A DNA stretch of 53,661 nt from contig JABLYX010000030.1 in assembly GCA_018265615.1 (NCBI GenBank), forward strand, positions 1-53,661, written 5' to 3'. The notes beneath the pieces were generated by a model. The model ran no database searches and had not been told where the DNA came from. It was given only the letters and a program-made list of their open reading frames with translations. The DNA comes from Lentisphaeria bacterium (GTDB lineage: Bacteria > Verrucomicrobiota > Lentisphaeria > Victivallales > Victivallaceae). The position numbers and the translations under genes were made by a program. Numbering within the stretch: position 1 is the first letter of the stretch; each line of letters starts with the position of its first letter. Of this stretch, positions 7,141-15,682 are shown piece after piece.

Positions 7141-8103
7141 ATGCAAGACCCGCTGATTCTCATCGACGCCTACAGCCAGATTTTCCGCGCCTACTACGCG
7201 ATCCGCCGGCTTACGAACTCGAAGGGGGAGCCGACCAACGCGATCTTTGTCTTCGCCCGGATGCTGCTGAAGCTCCAGACGGAGTATCCCTCCGACACGG
7301 GGGCAATGCTGTTCGACTGCGGCAAGGTGCAGTTCCGGCTCGACCTCGCGCCGGAATACAAGGCGAACCGCCCGCCGATGCCGGAGGAGCTCAAGGCCCA
7401 GATCCCGGTGATCCGCGAACTTGCGGCCGCGTTCGGCTGGCCGCTGCTGGAGGAGCAGGAGTATGAGGCGGACGACCTGATTGCCGCTTTCACGCGCAGT
7501 GCGTCGGGCCCGGTGCTCATCGTGAGCTCCGACAAGGATCTGTCGCAACTCGTCACGCCGGAGGTGAAAATGCTCGTGCCGGCACCGAAAAACGGCTTTG
7601 AAGAGCGCGGAGCCGCCGAAGTCAAAACGAAATTCGACGTTCCTCCCGAACTCATTGTGGATTACCTTGCACTGATCGGCGACAGCTCCGACAACATTCC
7701 GGGGGTGCCGGGCGTCGGCCCGAAGACCGCCGCGCAGATCCTGAACACCTGCGGCCCGGCGGAAAAGTGGCTCGACGATCTTTCGCTCATCGAAAACCCG
7801 AAGCTCCGGGCGAAACTGGAGGGGCATATCGACGTGATCCGGAAAAACCGCAGGCTCATCGAGCTGCGCGATGACCTCCCTGCCCGCTTCGCGCCGCCGG
7901 CCGGACACCTGCGCCGCGCCACGCCGGACTGGAAGAAGATCCGCGAAATCTGCGAAGCGATGGAGCTCAGGAGCGTCCTCCGGGAGCTGCCCGAAACGCA
8001 GCCGGAGGAGCCGGAGCGGGAAGAGGACCTCTTCAGCCTCGCCGCCAGGCCGGTTCCGCCGCTCCCGCCCTCCCCCGAAATGGAGCAGGGAGAACTCTTT
8101 TAA
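7141..8103 (+). CDS. Stand-alone 5'-3' exonuclease (PolA N-terminal-like)
   Basis: A 320-residue homologue of the 5'-nuclease domain of DNA polymerase I, without a polymerase domain. Family motifs: ILIDAYSQIFRAYYAI near the N-terminus, YKANRPPMPEEL, the acidic metal-binding EYEADDLIA, SSDKDLSQLV, and the helix-hairpin-helix region IGDSSDNIPGVPGVGPKTA. Such enzymes remove RNA primers or cut flaps during replication and repair. The ATG at 7141 follows GAGGAG. The C-terminal ~50 residues are acidic and proline-rich, perhaps an interaction tail. Whether the genome also has a full polA cannot be seen. Confidence 0.9.
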   Translation: MQDPLILIDAYSQIFRAYYAIRRLTNSKGEPTNAIFVFARMLLKLQTEYPSDTGAMLFDCGKVQFRLDLAPEYKANRPPMPEELKAQIPVIRELAAAFGWPLLEEQEYEADDLIAAFTRSASGPVLIVSSDKDLSQLVTPEVKMLVPAPKNGFEERGAAEVKTKFDVPPELIVDYLALIGDSSDNIPGVPGVGPKTAAQILNTCGPAEKWLDDLSLIENPKLRAKLEGHIDVIRKNRRLIELRDDLPARFAPPAGHLRRATPDWKKIREICEAMELRSVLRELPETQPEEPEREEDLFSLAARPVPPLPPSPEMEQGELF

Positions 8104-8123
8104 CCCCTCCGCGTCCTTCAGAG

Positions 8124-8153
8124 CCGGTGTCGTAACAAAGCGACATCCGGTTT
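8124..8153 (+). terminator. Possible terminator of the exonuclease gene
   Basis: A stem of nine pairs (8124-8132 with 8141-8150, one bulged base) with an 8-nt loop ends in only TTT. The U-tract is short, so the call is weak. Confidence 0.3.
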
Positions 8154-8168
8154 CCGGTGCGCCTCCTC

Positions 8169-8196
8169 TTGAAAGCGGTCCGCCCTGCGGTATAGT
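8169..8196 (+). promoter_or_regulatory. Promoter of the 8222 isomerase gene
   Basis: TTGAAA (8169-8174), a 16-bp spacer and TATAGT (8191-8196), followed by the ribosome binding site AAAGGAGG at 8204-8211. Confidence 0.7.
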
Positions 8197-8221
8197 AAAC
8201 GCAAAAGGAGGGCATTCTGCC

Positions 8222-9097
8222 ATGAAAATCGCAATCAACACGGACTACTGTTCCGGAACCGGTTCACCTGAGCTGCCGCTGCGCTACCTTGCGGAGGCGG
8301 GCTTCACACATGTCCACTGGTGCCATCAATGGTGCACCGATTTTCTCTACGGAAAAGCGGAAATCGAAGCGATTTCCGGTTGGCTCCGGGAGCTCGGGCT
8401 CACGCTGCTCGACATCCACGGCAGCGCAGGCGTCGAAAAATGCTGGTACTCCACCGTTGAATACCAGCGCCGGGCCGGAGTCGAGCTCGTCCGCAACCGC
8501 CTTGAGATGTTCACCGAGCTCGGCGGAACGGGTGCGCTGATGATGCATATCCCGTGCTTTCAGGCCGGGCAGAGCGAGGAACAGAAAACGGTATCCCGCC
8601 GCCAGTTCGACGCACTGCGCCGTTCGCTCGACGAGCTCATGCCCGATCTGGAACGCCGTCATGTGCCGGTCGCGGTCGAGAACATGTGGGGAGACTACTG
8701 GACCCTGATCCGCGAACTGCTCGATGCGTATCCGCCGGAGCTGCTCGGAATCACCTACGACTCCGGCCACGCAAACGCCGACAGTTTCAAGCAGATGGAG
8801 CTGCTCGAACAGTGCCGCGACCGGCTTCAGGCGCTGCATTTGAACGACAACGACGGAAGCGGGGACCTGCACCAGCCGCCCTGCTACGGAACGGTGGAGT
8901 GGGAGCGCCTTGCGGAGATCCTGGCTGCTTCCTCCTACAACCGCGAACCGAGCTTTGAGCTTGCAATGCGCTGCACGCCATATTTCGATCCCGGGAAAAA
9001 GGAGCAGACGCCCGAGGCGATCCGGGCCTTCCTCGAAAACGCCCGCCTCTGCTGCGAACGCTTCGCTGAGCGCCTGCGGGCGCATAAGGACGCCTGA
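8222..9097 (+). CDS. Sugar phosphate isomerase/epimerase-like TIM barrel
   Basis: A 291-residue protein of the xylose isomerase-like / AP endonuclease 2 TIM-barrel superfamily. Typical elements are the N-terminal strand MKIAINTDY, conserved metal-ligand candidates in VAVENMWGDYW, GITYDSGHANA and LQALHLNDNDG, and a C-terminal FELAMRC strand. Members isomerise or epimerise sugars or act on inositol derivatives. The ATG lies ten bases after AAAGGAGG; a longer frame opening at 7871 overlaps the previous gene and is rejected. It forms a single-gene unit. The exact substrate is unknown. Confidence 0.88.
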   Translation: MKIAINTDYCSGTGSPELPLRYLAEAGFTHVHWCHQWCTDFLYGKAEIEAISGWLRELGLTLLDIHGSAGVEKCWYSTVEYQRRAGVELVRNRLEMFTELGGTGALMMHIPCFQAGQSEEQKTVSRRQFDALRRSLDELMPDLERRHVPVAVENMWGDYWTLIRELLDAYPPELLGITYDSGHANADSFKQMELLEQCRDRLQALHLNDNDGSGDLHQPPCYGTVEWERLAEILAASSYNREPSFELAMRCTPYFDPGKKEQTPEAIRAFLENARLCCERFAERLRAHKDA

Positions 9098-9117
9098 GAG
9101 TCACAAAAGAGGGATGT

Positions 9118-9606
9118 TCATACGGCCGGTCCCGGGAAGATGCTTCCGAAGTCGAACTCCTGCTCCAATGCGGACAGGAGCTCGCGTTCACGGCGGCGCA
9201 TGCGGCGTCGCGGCCCGGGCGAGAGATCGTCCTCGCCCGCGCTGTGCAGCAGCCCATGCACGAGATACAGCACCATCTCGCGCGAATAGTCGGAATCCTC
9301 ACGCGCCGCCCCCTCGCGCAGCGCCGCGTCAACGCAGATGATAAGCTCGACCGCCGCCTCCCCGGGAAACAGCGACTCCGGATCATCAAAGTAGCTGAAC
9401 GTAATCACATCCGTCGTACCGGCATGGCCGACGAACTCCCCGTTCGCGGCGGCCATCGCGCGATCCCCGACGAAACGCACATCGAGTTCCCAATCCGACT
9501 CCGGCAGCCCGGCCAGCACCGCCGCGCGCGCGGCGAGCGCCTTCAACTCACTTCTCCGCGGACGCGGAAGGCGGCGTGTTTGCCACGCGTAATTCATTGT
9601 GATCAC
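9118..9606 (-). CDS. ybeY: Endoribonuclease YbeY, 16S rRNA maturation factor
   Basis: A 162-residue zinc metalloprotein of the UPF0054/YbeY family, which acts in 16S rRNA 3'-end maturation and ribosome quality control. The motif HGLLHSAGEDD places H117 and H121 as the first two zinc ligands; the position of the third His of the usual HGxLHxxGYDH motif is Asp127 here. TTDVITFSY is the second family signature. The gene begins inside the 3' end of the HDIG gene, overlapping by about 59 bp. A second ATG three codons in (9597) is equally possible. It is the last gene of phoH-HDIG-ybeY, a gene order common in bacteria. Confidence 0.92.
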   Translation of the reverse strand: MITMNYAWQTRRLPRPRRSELKALAARAAVLAGLPESDWELDVRFVGDRAMAAANGEFVGHAGTTDVITFSYFDDPESLFPGEAAVELIICVDAALREGAAREDSDYSREMVLYLVHGLLHSAGEDDLSPGPRRRMRRRERELLSALEQEFDFGSIFPGPAV

Positions 9607-11938
9607 GTTTGCGCTCCTGCTGATAGGCGATGCGCCCGTGTTTCATGCTCACGAGCGTGTTGATGAAGCTCTGCCGCACCTTTTCGAGCTCGGCGAGCGT
9701 AATATTCGCGTTGTTCAGCTGCCGCCCTTCGAAGCGGCCGCGGAAAATATCGTCGACCACCGCCTCGATCTTCGACGCTGAAGGCTTGTCAAGCGAACGG
9801 CAGGCTGCTTCGCACGCATCCGCAAGGCTGATGATGGCCATCTCCCTGTCCTGAGGCGGGATCCCGTCGTAACGGAACTGCGACTCCAGCACAGGGGAGC
9901 TGTTCTGGGTCCTCTTCTGCTCTTCCACCGCCTTGTTGTAGAAGAACTTCACAAGGTCGTTGCCGTGGTGCTGGCTGATCGCGTCACGCACGGTGCGGCA
10001 CATCCGGTGCTGCCGGGCCAGCGCCAACCCCTCCTTCACATGATCGCGGATGATGATGCTGCTCATCTGCGGATTCAGATCGAGGTGCTGGTTCGCGCTG
10101 TCGAGGTTGTTCTCCGTAAAGTACTGCGGCATCGAAAGCTTCCCGATGTCGTGGAACAGCGCCCCGGCCTTCGCTTTCAGCGGATTCGCACCGATCGCCC
10201 GGGCCGCGTCCTCAACCAGCGTCGCGACCATCAGGCTGTGAAAAAACGTCCCCGGCGCCTCGCGCTTCATGCGTTCCATCAGCGGATGGTTGTAGTCGCA
10301 CAGCACCATCAGCGCCATATTCGTGCTGACGTTGAAGACGATTTCGAAAATGAAGATCAGGATCAGCGCCAGAATCGCCGTCGCCGCCGCGTTCGCAAAC
10401 GCGACGACCGCTGACTGGCCGAGCACAACCAGAAAGTTCGGAGCGTGGAAATTCAGCAGATTCAGATTCAGCACCCAGACCAGCGGGAACACCGAAAGCA
10501 GGATCCGGATGAAGTACGACCGGTAGTTCGTCGCCGAACGGACCGCCAGCGCCGTCAGGGAACAGATCACCATCCCCTTGACCGCAAGGTCGAACGAACG
10601 CTCCGGCAGCAGCATCATCGCCGCGATCGATGCGATGAAGAATCCGGCGCACAGCGCAACCCGGTACCCCATCGTCACCGCGAGCAGCACGGCCCCGAGC
10701 GCCACGGGGATCGCCTCGGCCACCAGCCCGTTCGGCAGGTCGGTCGAACGGTTCGCCAGCGAATTGAAGAAGTGGAACCCGATGAAATTCGCCAGCATGG
10801 AGAGGATCACGACAAAGCCGAGCAGCATACTGCGCTTGTTCACGCGCACGACCTCCGGGTGCAGATGGTAGAGATAGAACGCCGCGAAGATCACGAGCAC
10901 AAGGCTCCAGACCGTATTGTGAATCAGCGCCGCGACCTCCTGGTCGATCTTCCGGTTGCTGCGGTCGGCGTGTTCGAACGCCTTGAGCTTGTCGCTGATT
11001 TCCGGCGTAACCTCCTGGTCGCGCCGCACGAGCAGGTCCCCCTTCGACACGGCCACCATCACCGGCTTCACGGCATCGGCGGCGCGGCGGCGGTCCTCCT
11101 GATACTGCTTTTCGTCCGCAACCAGGTTTCCGTCGGGCCCGATCAGCGCGAGAAACAACGCATCGAGCTCCCGCCCGATCTTCTCCCGGCCGCCTCCTGT
11201 GTAGGTGCGCAGCACGCCGAAAGAAAGCCGGTCCGCCACCGCCTGCGGGTCGTCCTGCTCCGTCACGTTCTTCGCCGGCCACCGCCGCTGCTCCTGGTCG
11301 ATGACCCGGAGCGTCTGGCTGACCTTGAGCGAATCACGCAGAGTCCGGTTCAGAATGCCGCGGCCGAGAATCCGGCTGAGCTGGGAGTCGAACTCCTTGT
11401 ACTCGTTCGTGGAGCGCATGAACTCCCCGACCGCCTCCGCGAGAGCGGGGTCGGCCGAAGCCGCAAGCTGTTCGGCAAGCTGCCCGCCCGAAACATATTT
11501 GCGGCCCGCCTTCTCATCCGAAAGCCGTTTGCCGACCGCTTCGAAAAACATCGTGAAGTTGCGGCGGATCGTATTGTTGCTCTTCGCATCGATCCGGAAA
11601 TAGAGCGGAACCTTCTCCATCGCCTGCCGGACCTCCAGCTCGGTCCCCTCCGCATCCTGGTAGGAGAAATCCATCGTCGCGATAATCGTGCGCGGCGCCT
11701 GCTGCCCGACCACGAGGTTCAGCACCCCTTCAATATGCTGCTGAGCCGAAATCGTCAGCAGCACCGCGGAGATCGCCCAGATCATCACCAGCGTGAAAAT
11801 TCCGGGCGCGGGCGAACCTTCAAGCGCTTCCGCCAGCTTGTCGAGATCGAAGCGGCGACGCGAGGCGACCAGCCCCTTGCGCTGAAGCTTGCGCCGGGCC
11901 GTGATCCTCTCCCAGAAATCGCGCACTGACCTGAACAT
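9548..11938 (-). CDS. 7TM-HD family membrane phosphohydrolase (PgpH/YqfF-like)
   Basis: A 796-residue protein: an N-terminal membrane helix after a charged cytoplasmic stretch, a long extracytoplasmic 7TMR-HDED domain (about 70-340), seven membrane helices (about 340-570), and a cytoplasmic HD domain with HSLMVATLVEDAAR and FHDIGKLSMPQYF. In Firmicutes PgpH of this architecture hydrolyses cyclic di-AMP. The upstream GTG at 11941 precedes the chosen ATG, which overlaps the phoH stop by one base (TGATG), so the two are coupled. Its tail overlaps ybeY. The substrate is inferred from family; cyclic di-AMP use in this organism is not shown. Confidence 0.9.
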   Translation of the reverse strand: MFRSVRDFWERITARRKLQRKGLVASRRRFDLDKLAEALEGSPAPGIFTLVMIWAISAVLLTISAQQHIEGVLNLVVGQQAPRTIIATMDFSYQDAEGTELEVRQAMEKVPLYFRIDAKSNNTIRRNFTMFFEAVGKRLSDEKAGRKYVSGGQLAEQLAASADPALAEAVGEFMRSTNEYKEFDSQLSRILGRGILNRTLRDSLKVSQTLRVIDQEQRRWPAKNVTEQDDPQAVADRLSFGVLRTYTGGGREKIGRELDALFLALIGPDGNLVADEKQYQEDRRRAADAVKPVMVAVSKGDLLVRRDQEVTPEISDKLKAFEHADRSNRKIDQEVAALIHNTVWSLVLVIFAAFYLYHLHPEVVRVNKRSMLLGFVVILSMLANFIGFHFFNSLANRSTDLPNGLVAEAIPVALGAVLLAVTMGYRVALCAGFFIASIAAMMLLPERSFDLAVKGMVICSLTALAVRSATNYRSYFIRILLSVFPLVWVLNLNLLNFHAPNFLVVLGQSAVVAFANAAATAILALILIFIFEIVFNVSTNMALMVLCDYNHPLMERMKREAPGTFFHSLMVATLVEDAARAIGANPLKAKAGALFHDIGKLSMPQYFTENNLDSANQHLDLNPQMSSIIIRDHVKEGLALARQHRMCRTVRDAISQHHGNDLVKFFYNKAVEEQKRTQNSSPVLESQFRYDGIPPQDREMAIISLADACEAACRSLDKPSASKIEAVVDDIFRGRFEGRQLNNANITLAELEKVRQSFINTLVSMKHGRIAYQQERKRDHNELRVANTPPSASAEK

Positions 11939-12903
11939 CACTCCTGTTCCCCCTGTGCCGTCCCGTTATAGGCGAGAATGATCTTTTCGAGCAGCGCGTG
12001 CCGCACCACATCACGGGTGTCGAAAAAAACAAATCCGATTTCGGAGATGCCCTGCAGAGTATCGATCGCATGCAGCAGCCCCGAACGCTCACGACCGGTC
12101 AGGTCGGACTGCGACGGGTCCCCGGTGATCACGCAGCGGGAGCTGAACCCCATGCGGGTCAGGAACATCAGCATCTGCTCGACCGTCGTGTTCTGCGCCT
12201 CGTCGAGGATGATGAACGCATTGTTCAGCGTACGGCCGCGCATGAACGCCAGCGGCGCGACCTCGATCACGCCGCGCTCGATGAGCGCGGAGACCTCGTC
12301 GAAACTCATCATGTCGTAGAGCGCATCATAGAGCGGGCGCAGATAGGGCATGATCTTCTCCTCGAGGCTGCCGGGCAGGAACCCGAGGTTTTCGCCGGAT
12401 TCCCGGGCGGGTCGGGTCAGGATGATCCGGCTCACATTGCCCTTCAGGAATTCGGAAACCGCCAACGCCATCGCGAGATAGGTCTTGCCGGTCCCGGCCG
12501 GCCCGACGCCGAACACGACATCCCGGCTGCGGATCGCCCGCACATAATCGAGCTGGCGGCGCGAGCGCGGCAGGACCTCGCGCTTTTTCGGACTCACATC
12601 GATGCGCTCCTTCAGGAGCTCGCGGATATCCCCTTCGCGGCGGTCACGGAATGACCGGCACAGGAACTCGAAATCGCGCGCCTCAAGCTGCTTGCGGCGA
12701 ATCTGGTAGAAGCTGGAAAGCTCCTCGAGAAAAGCGGTCGCGCGTTCGACCGCCTCTCCTTCGCCGTCGATCTGAACCCAGTTCTCCCGCGCAACCAGCC
12801 GGACGCCGAACAGGCGCTCCAGCGTTTTCAGCCCCTTGACTTCGTCCCCCGCGCACGCGGTGTGCCACGAGAGGCCCTTATCGAAATAATATTTGCTCTC
12901 CAC
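11938..12903 (-). CDS. phoH: PhoH family P-loop ATPase
   Basis: A 321-residue PhoH-like protein with a GTG start. It has an N-terminal KH-like region (about 1-90), then the ATPase core with Walker A GVGPAGTGKTYLAMA and Walker B FIILDEAQNT, followed by VITGDPSQSDL. PhoH proteins are RNA-associated NTPases of unsettled role, often encoded with ybeY and 7TM-HD genes as here. The gene has no strong SD. The terminator just upstream (12925-12960) separates it from the LysM lipoprotein gene, so it heads its own operon. Confidence 0.93.
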   Translation of the reverse strand: MESKYYFDKGLSWHTACAGDEVKGLKTLERLFGVRLVARENWVQIDGEGEAVERATAFLEELSSFYQIRRKQLEARDFEFLCRSFRDRREGDIRELLKERIDVSPKKREVLPRSRRQLDYVRAIRSRDVVFGVGPAGTGKTYLAMALAVSEFLKGNVSRIILTRPARESGENLGFLPGSLEEKIMPYLRPLYDALYDMMSFDEVSALIERGVIEVAPLAFMRGRTLNNAFIILDEAQNTTVEQMLMFLTRMGFSSRCVITGDPSQSDLTGRERSGLLHAIDTLQGISEIGFVFFDTRDVVRHALLEKIILAYNGTAQGEQE

Positions 12904-12924
12904 TTCCGCTTACCGTCCATTCAG

Positions 12925-12960
12925 AAAAACGCGGCCCCTGGGAACCGTGCCCGGGCCGCG
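12925..12960 (-). terminator. Rho-independent terminator of the LysM lipoprotein gene
   Basis: On the minus strand CGCGGCCC (12960-12953) pairs perfectly with GGGCCGCG (12937-12930) and is followed by TTTTT (12929-12925). It lies 28 bp after the lipoprotein stop. Confidence 0.8.
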
Positions 12961-12987
12961 CTCGATTACTCCGTTCATCCGCGTTGA

Positions 12988-13596
12988 TTACAGCTGCGGA
13001 ATCCGGATCTTCACCCCGAGAGGCAGCTTGTTCGGATTCGGGATCACACTCTTGTTCGCCTCGTAAATCCGTTCAAAAAGCCGCCCGTCCTTATAGAATC
13101 TCTTCGCAATGCCGGAAAGCGTGTCGCCCGGCCTTACCACATACTCCGTGAATTTCTGCTCCGCCGCCGGCGCGGCCGCGGCTTCCGGCTTCACCGGCGC
13201 GGGCTTCTTCCCCGCGGAATCTGCGGCAGGGGTCACCCCCTCCTCCGGCTCAAGCACCACGCTGTCCACCACGACCTCAACCGGGTCGTCGGTCGCGGCT
13301 TCAGGCTTCACACCGGTAGCCGTCTCCTCGATGACAATCTCCTCCGCCCCGGAAACGACGGGATCCGCCACCGCCCCGGCGGGCTGCTGCGCCTCGCCGC
13401 CCGGAAGCGACGTGTACTTATCCTTGATCGCCGGAGCCGCGGTGCGCGGCGGCCGGAACCCGGGATAGCTCTCACTGACAAAGGAGTTCCACTGCACTTC
13501 GGCATCACCGAGTTCGACTTCCGCCAGCTGCGGCCGGCAGCCGGCAGCCAGAGCAAGGAGAACCGCACCACCCAAACCGATTGAAAGAGCCTTCAT
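12988..13596 (-). CDS. LysM-domain lipoprotein
   Basis: A 202-residue lipoprotein. The signal peptide MKALSIGLGGAVLLALAAGC ends in a lipobox. The middle (about 55-140) is low-complexity, rich in Pro, Glu, Val and Ala, probably a flexible linker. The C-terminal ~50 residues form a LysM domain (YVVRPGDTLSGIAKRFYKD, then LPLGVKIRIP), which binds peptidoglycan N-acetylglucosamine. It likely ties the envelope to the cell wall. AGGAGG lies seven bases before the chosen ATG; an ATG one codon earlier is possible. The much longer frame upstream (to 13704) would mask the signal peptide. Confidence 0.85.
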   Translation of the reverse strand: MKALSIGLGGAVLLALAAGCRPQLAEVELGDAEVQWNSFVSESYPGFRPPRTAAPAIKDKYTSLPGGEAQQPAGAVADPVVSGAEEIVIEETATGVKPEAATDDPVEVVVDSVVLEPEEGVTPAADSAGKKPAPVKPEAAAAPAAEQKFTEYVVRPGDTLSGIAKRFYKDGRLFERIYEANKSVIPNPNKLPLGVKIRIPQL

Positions 13597-13777
13597 CATT
13601 TCGCCTCCTGTCACAACAAGTTGTTCCCATACACAATGATCCGGCAACCGCGTTTCCTCAACCGGAAATTGCCGCACAAAAGTACTTTTTAAAATATATC
13701 CCATCTTTTTTCAAAAACAACCCGCCCGCGCGTGTTTCCTTCAAAAAAAGCCTTCGCGCGCCATCCCGCCGGAAATG

Positions 13778-13813
13778 GAAAAAGCCGCCCCCGCCGGTTC
13801 AGGCGGAGACGGC
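13778..13813 (-). terminator. Rho-independent terminator after fabF
   Basis: On the minus strand a 12-bp GC-rich stem (13813-13802 with 13795-13784, two G-U pairs) and a 6-nt loop are followed by TTTTT, 21 bp after the fabF stop. It closes the fab operon. Confidence 0.8.
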
Positions 13814-13833
13814 TCTTCCGTACGGAATCCCGA

Positions 13834-15087
13834 CTATTCGAACTTGCGGAAAATCAGCACACCGTTGTGGCCGCCGAACCCGAGGTTCTGGTTCACGGCA
13901 ACCTTCACATCGCGCTCCTTCGCCTTGTTCGGCGTGACATCCAGATCACAGGCCGGGTCCGGCGTCTCATAGTTGATCGTCGGAGCGATGATTCCGGTCT
14001 CGATCGTCTTCACGCAGACAATCGACTCAAGGCCGCCTGCCGCGCCGAGGCCGTGGCCGGTCGCACCCTTCGTGCTGCTGACCGACACCTTGGGCGCATG
14101 CTCCTTCAGCACCGACTTCAGCGCCATCGTTTCGAACTTGTCGTTCAGCTCGGTGCTCGTGCCGTGGGCGTTGATATAATCGATGTCTTCCGGGTTCAGC
14201 CCCGCGTGGCGCAGCGCGACCTTCAGGGCGCGGGCCATGCCTTCACCCTCCGGATGCGGCGCGGTGATATGGTGCGCGTCGCCGGTCGCGCCGTACCCGA
14301 CCACCTCGGCCAGGATCGTCGCGCCGCGCTTCTTCGCATGCTCATACTCTTCGAGGATCATCACACCCGCGCCTTCGCTCATCACAAAGCCGTCGCGGTT
14401 CAGGTCGAACGGGCGGCTCGCATGCTGCGGGTCGTCGTTGCGGGTGCTCAGCGCTTTCAACGCGCAGAAACCGGCCACGCCCAGGGGAACGATCGTCGCT
14501 TCGGTTCCACCGCAGATCATCACGTCCGCATCATCGCGTTTGATCGCCCAGTACGACTCGCCGATCGAGTGGGTCCCGGTCGAACACGCCGTGACCAACC
14601 CCATATTCGGACCGCCGGCACCGTAGCGCATCGAAATGTTGCCCGAAGCGATGTCGCCGATCATCATCGGGATGAGGAACGGAGAGATCCGGCCCGGACC
14701 GCGCTCCAGCAGAACCCGGTCCTGCTCGCTCATCGTATAGAGGCCGCCGATGCCGCTCGAAACGATCACACCCACGCGGGCCGGATCTATTTCGCTGCCG
14801 CGCAGCTCCTTCGGCAGCCCGGCGGTCACCATGGCTTCGTCCGAGGCGGCAATCGCATACTGGCAGAAAAGGTCGAGGCGCTTCGCGTCTTTCGGGTTCA
14901 TATATCCGCTGAAGTCGAAATCCTTGACTTCTCCCGCGATCTGCGTCCGGTATTCCGAGGCGTCGAAACGGGTGATCTTCCCGATTCCGCACCGGCCGTT
15001 GATCAAAGCGTCCCAGAAATCCGGAACGTTGTTGCCGACGCAGGAAATCACGCCGTATCCGGTAACCACAACACGTCTGTTGTTCAT
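13834..15087 (-). CDS. fabF: 3-oxoacyl-[acyl-carrier-protein] synthase II
   Basis: A 417-residue KAS II enzyme that condenses malonyl-ACP with acyl-ACP in fatty acid elongation. The catalytic triad is visible: Cys in TACSTGTHSIGE, His in NAHGTSTELND and His in TKGATGHGLGAAGG. The start RVVVTGYGVIS is standard and follows GAAGGAG. It is the last gene of the cluster fabD-fabG-acpP-fabF, 172 bp downstream of acpP and followed by a strong terminator. Confidence 0.97.
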   Translation of the reverse strand: MNNRRVVVTGYGVISCVGNNVPDFWDALINGRCGIGKITRFDASEYRTQIAGEVKDFDFSGYMNPKDAKRLDLFCQYAIAASDEAMVTAGLPKELRGSEIDPARVGVIVSSGIGGLYTMSEQDRVLLERGPGRISPFLIPMMIGDIASGNISMRYGAGGPNMGLVTACSTGTHSIGESYWAIKRDDADVMICGGTEATIVPLGVAGFCALKALSTRNDDPQHASRPFDLNRDGFVMSEGAGVMILEEYEHAKKRGATILAEVVGYGATGDAHHITAPHPEGEGMARALKVALRHAGLNPEDIDYINAHGTSTELNDKFETMALKSVLKEHAPKVSVSSTKGATGHGLGAAGGLESIVCVKTIETGIIAPTINYETPDPACDLDVTPNKAKERDVKVAVNQNLGFGGHNGVLIFRKFE

Positions 15088-15259
15088 ATCGTCCTTGTTA
15101 CTCCTTCACTACCGCGGAATCTGCCGCCGGATGTTCTTAACAGAAAACAGGACCACCTTGCGTATCTATTACGAAAAGTGGCCCGTTTTTCCGGTGCCTG
15201 CGCACCGTCTTACGCACAGCCAGGCCTTTCCAGCTCAGGAACCGTGCGGGCAAAGAGGA

Positions 15260-15505
15260 TTACTCCTGGCTCTTGCTCTCGACATACTTGATCGCGTCGC
15301 CGACGCTGGTCAGCTTCTCGGCGTCTTCGTCCGGAATCTCCGAGCCGAATTCTTCTTCGAGAGCCATCACGAGCTCGACCTGGTCGAGAGAATCGGCGCC
15401 GAGGTCTTCGATGAACTTCGCTTCCGGCGTAACCTGATCCTCGGAAACTCCGAGCTGTTCGACGACGATTTTCTTCACTTTGTCAGCAACAGAAGACATT
15501 TTCAA
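15260..15505 (-). CDS. acpP: Acyl carrier protein
   Basis: An 81-residue acidic acyl carrier protein. Ser39 in DLGADSLDQVELVMALEEEFG is the phosphopantetheine attachment site. It carries acyl intermediates for FabD, FabG and FabF encoded around it. It has its own promoter (15581-15609), as is often the case for this abundantly expressed protein, and an SD of AAGGGG before the ATG. Confidence 0.97.
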   Translation of the reverse strand: MKMSSVADKVKKIVVEQLGVSEDQVTPEAKFIEDLGADSLDQVELVMALEEEFGSEIPDEDAEKLTSVGDAIKYVESKSQE

Positions 15506-15580
15506 TCCCCTTTTTCTTTGGTTATTCTCTTAACGTCAATGCCGTTCAATTCTTTTATCATCTCAGCATATCATGCAGTT

Positions 15581-15609
15581 AATATGCCTCAATACGCGGC
15601 AAATGTCAA
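15581..15609 (-). promoter_or_regulatory. Promoter of acpP
   Basis: On the minus strand TTGACA (15609-15604), a 17-bp spacer and CATATT (15586-15581), about 75 bases before the acpP start. Upstream of it, just after the fabG stop, is a perfect 8-bp hairpin without a T-tract (15645-15670). Confidence 0.7.
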
Positions 15610-15644
15610 ACTCTTTTCTTGAAATATTTCAGATTTTTTTATAT

Positions 15645-15670
15645 CCCGCCGCCTTTGCTGAAGCGGCGGG
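15645..15670. other. Hairpin between fabG and acpP
   Basis: CCCGCCGC (15645-15652) pairs with GCGGCGGG (15663-15670) around a 10-nt loop. There is no T-tract on either strand, so it may stabilise the fabG mRNA end or reduce read-through into acpP rather than act as a classical terminator. Confidence 0.4.
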
Positions 15671-15682
15671 AGACTGGAAAAA

